Assembly: GCA_028703735.1 (NCBI GenBank)
Contig: JAQVMI010000143.1
Span: 1-5,674 of the forward strand
Origin: Candidatus Cloacimonadota bacterium
Lineage (GTDB): Bacteria; Cloacimonadota; Cloacimonadia; Cloacimonadales; Cloacimonadaceae
Direction: 5' to 3'
Length of the DNA stretch: 5,674 bases
Position numbers and translations under genes: made by a program. Positions 4,781 to 5,674 of the stretch are shown one piece after another. Below the pieces are notes generated by a model. The model saw nothing but the letters and a program-made list of their open reading frames with translations. It had not been told where the DNA came from and did not search any database. Within the stretch, counting starts at the first letter, position 1, and every line of letters begins with the position of its first letter.

Positions 4781-5674
4781 TCCCCGGAATATTCGATTTT
4801 CACGTACATATTGGCGAAACTATTGCCGGACACGAGCTGGCAGATGGTTGGAACAGCTTTTCCAGATTGAATGAACATAATGGCTTGGAAGGTATTGGTG
4901 TGTTTGTTACGGAAGACGAGGAAGAATTAGCCACGAAACTGGATAGAATGCGCACTGAAGCCAAAGCATTCAAAGGAAAGGTTTTCTGGCATTTAACTCC
5001 TAAATCACTGGATCCGCACAAGCTGGAAAAGGTATTAGCCGCAGATACGGATGTAAAGCTGTACACCACTTATCGTGATGCGGGATTATTTACTTCTTAC
5101 GAAAGCATTCAGCGTTTCATGCGGGACATGCATTCCCACAAAACCAGGCTGCTGGTGCATTGTGAAGATGATGAGCTTATTGCGAAGTATAGTGATCGCA
5201 ATCCCTTCCTCAAAACTTACGATCACACCTTGAGGAGACCTGAAAAAGCCGAAATTGCTGCGGTGGAAAAGCTTTTGGACCTTGCTATTCAGAACCAATA
5301 CCCGCTTCATATTGTGCATGTTTCCTGCCCCAAAGCGGCTTTGCTGATTCAAGAAGCAAAAAAAGAAGCAGATTACATTACCTGCGAAACTGCACCTCAT
5401 TACCTTTTGCTAAACGAGGAAACCCTGAACGATCCGCAAGGGCACCGTTGGCTTTGTTCACCTCCCTTGCGTAGTGAAAACAGCAGGGGGCAGATGGTGG
5501 AGCTGTTGCAGGATGGCATTTTCGATATTATTGCCAGTGATCATTGTGCTTTTACTTGCGATACAAAGGATGCAGGAATTCTGCATCCTGCCAAAACACC
5601 CATGGGTATCGCAGGAAGTGGTGCCTTATTTACGCTTTTAGCAGAGCATTTGGTGGATAAGGGAAAGCTTAGTT
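4777..5674 (+). CDS. hyuA: HyuA-like hydantoinase/dihydropyrimidinase family amidohydrolase, 3' partial
   Basis: Opens at ATG 4777, overlapping the PLP gene stop by four bases (ATGA), and stays open to the window end (299 codons seen). It is a cyclic amidohydrolase: DFHVH (7-11) gives metal ligands H9 and H11, K94 in DVKLYTTY is the likely carboxylated lysine, H128 (LVHCED) and H181 (IVHVS) are further ligands, ETAPHYLLL (204-212) and CSPPLRSENSRG (227-238) are family segments, and D255 in IASDHCAF is the catalytic aspartate. SDHCAF and CSPPLR favour dihydropyrimidinase/hydantoinase over dihydroorotase. Translation begins right at the first barrel strand: the usual 50 or so N-terminal residues of the beta-sandwich are absent, and the upstream frame has a stop at 4702-4704 with no other start before 4777. 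Probably co-translated with the PLP gene. E. coli HyuA (YgeZ) sits in the matching cluster. Dihydroorotase or allantoinase activity is the alternative. Confidence 0.8.
   Translation, partial: MIPGIFDFHVHIGETIAGHELADGWNSFSRLNEHNGLEGIGVFVTEDEEELATKLDRMRTEAKAFKGKVFWHLTPKSLDPHKLEKVLAADTDVKLYTTYRDAGLFTSYESIQRFMRDMHSHKTRLLVHCEDDELIAKYSDRNPFLKTYDHTLRRPEKAEIAAVEKLLDLAIQNQYPLHIVHVSCPKAALLIQEAKKEADYITCETAPHYLLLNEETLNDPQGHRWLCSPPLRSENSRGQMVELLQDGIFDIIASDHCAFTCDTKDAGILHPAKTPMGIAGSGALFTLLAEHLVDKGKLS

Overview
The window carries four protein genes, all on the + strand. In order they are an SsnA-type aminohydrolase (14-1342), a YgeY-type M20 metallohydrolase (2027-3220), a PLP enzyme of the threonine synthase fold with an N-terminal zinc ribbon (3440-4780), and a hydantoinase/dihydropyrimidinase-like amidohydrolase (HyuA-like) that starts at 4777 and runs off the window end. 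In E. coli and many anaerobes ssnA, ygeY, ygeX (a PLP lyase) and hyuA/ygeZ sit together in the selenium-linked cluster tied to anaerobic purine/uric acid breakdown. The best reading is a piece of such a cluster, with a threonine-synthase-like protein in the place where YgeX would be expected.

The gene content suggests an anaerobic, fermentative bacterium with moderate GC. The repeat-rich gaps recall uncultured anaerobes such as Cloacimonadota, but that is an impression from memory, and nothing here (no rRNA, no marker gene) fixes the taxon.

The spaces between genes are unusual. The 684-nt gap between ssnA and ygeY (1343-2026) holds an octamer minisatellite interrupted by a 28-nt hairpin element, followed by two tandem copies of a 231-nt period unit, each ending in the same kind of hairpin. 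The 219-nt gap between ygeY and the PLP gene (3221-3439) holds about twelve copies of an 8-nt unit (TGGAGTNY), a 21-nt direct repeat pair and an 8-bp-stem hairpin. The same composite (hairpin, short spacer, octamer array) occurs again in opposite orientation inside the PLP gene. There it is in frame and adds about 55 residues just before the PLP lysine motif.

Likely roles: SsnA and HyuA are metal-dependent hydrolases for cyclic amidine/amide or ureido substrates, YgeY is a dinuclear-metal deacylase/peptidase-like hydrolase, and the PLP enzyme would handle an amino-acid intermediate such as 2,3-diaminopropionate. The PLP gene and hyuA overlap by four bases (ATGA) and are probably translationally coupled. 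No tRNA, rRNA, CRISPR array, transposase or convincing promoter or terminator was found.
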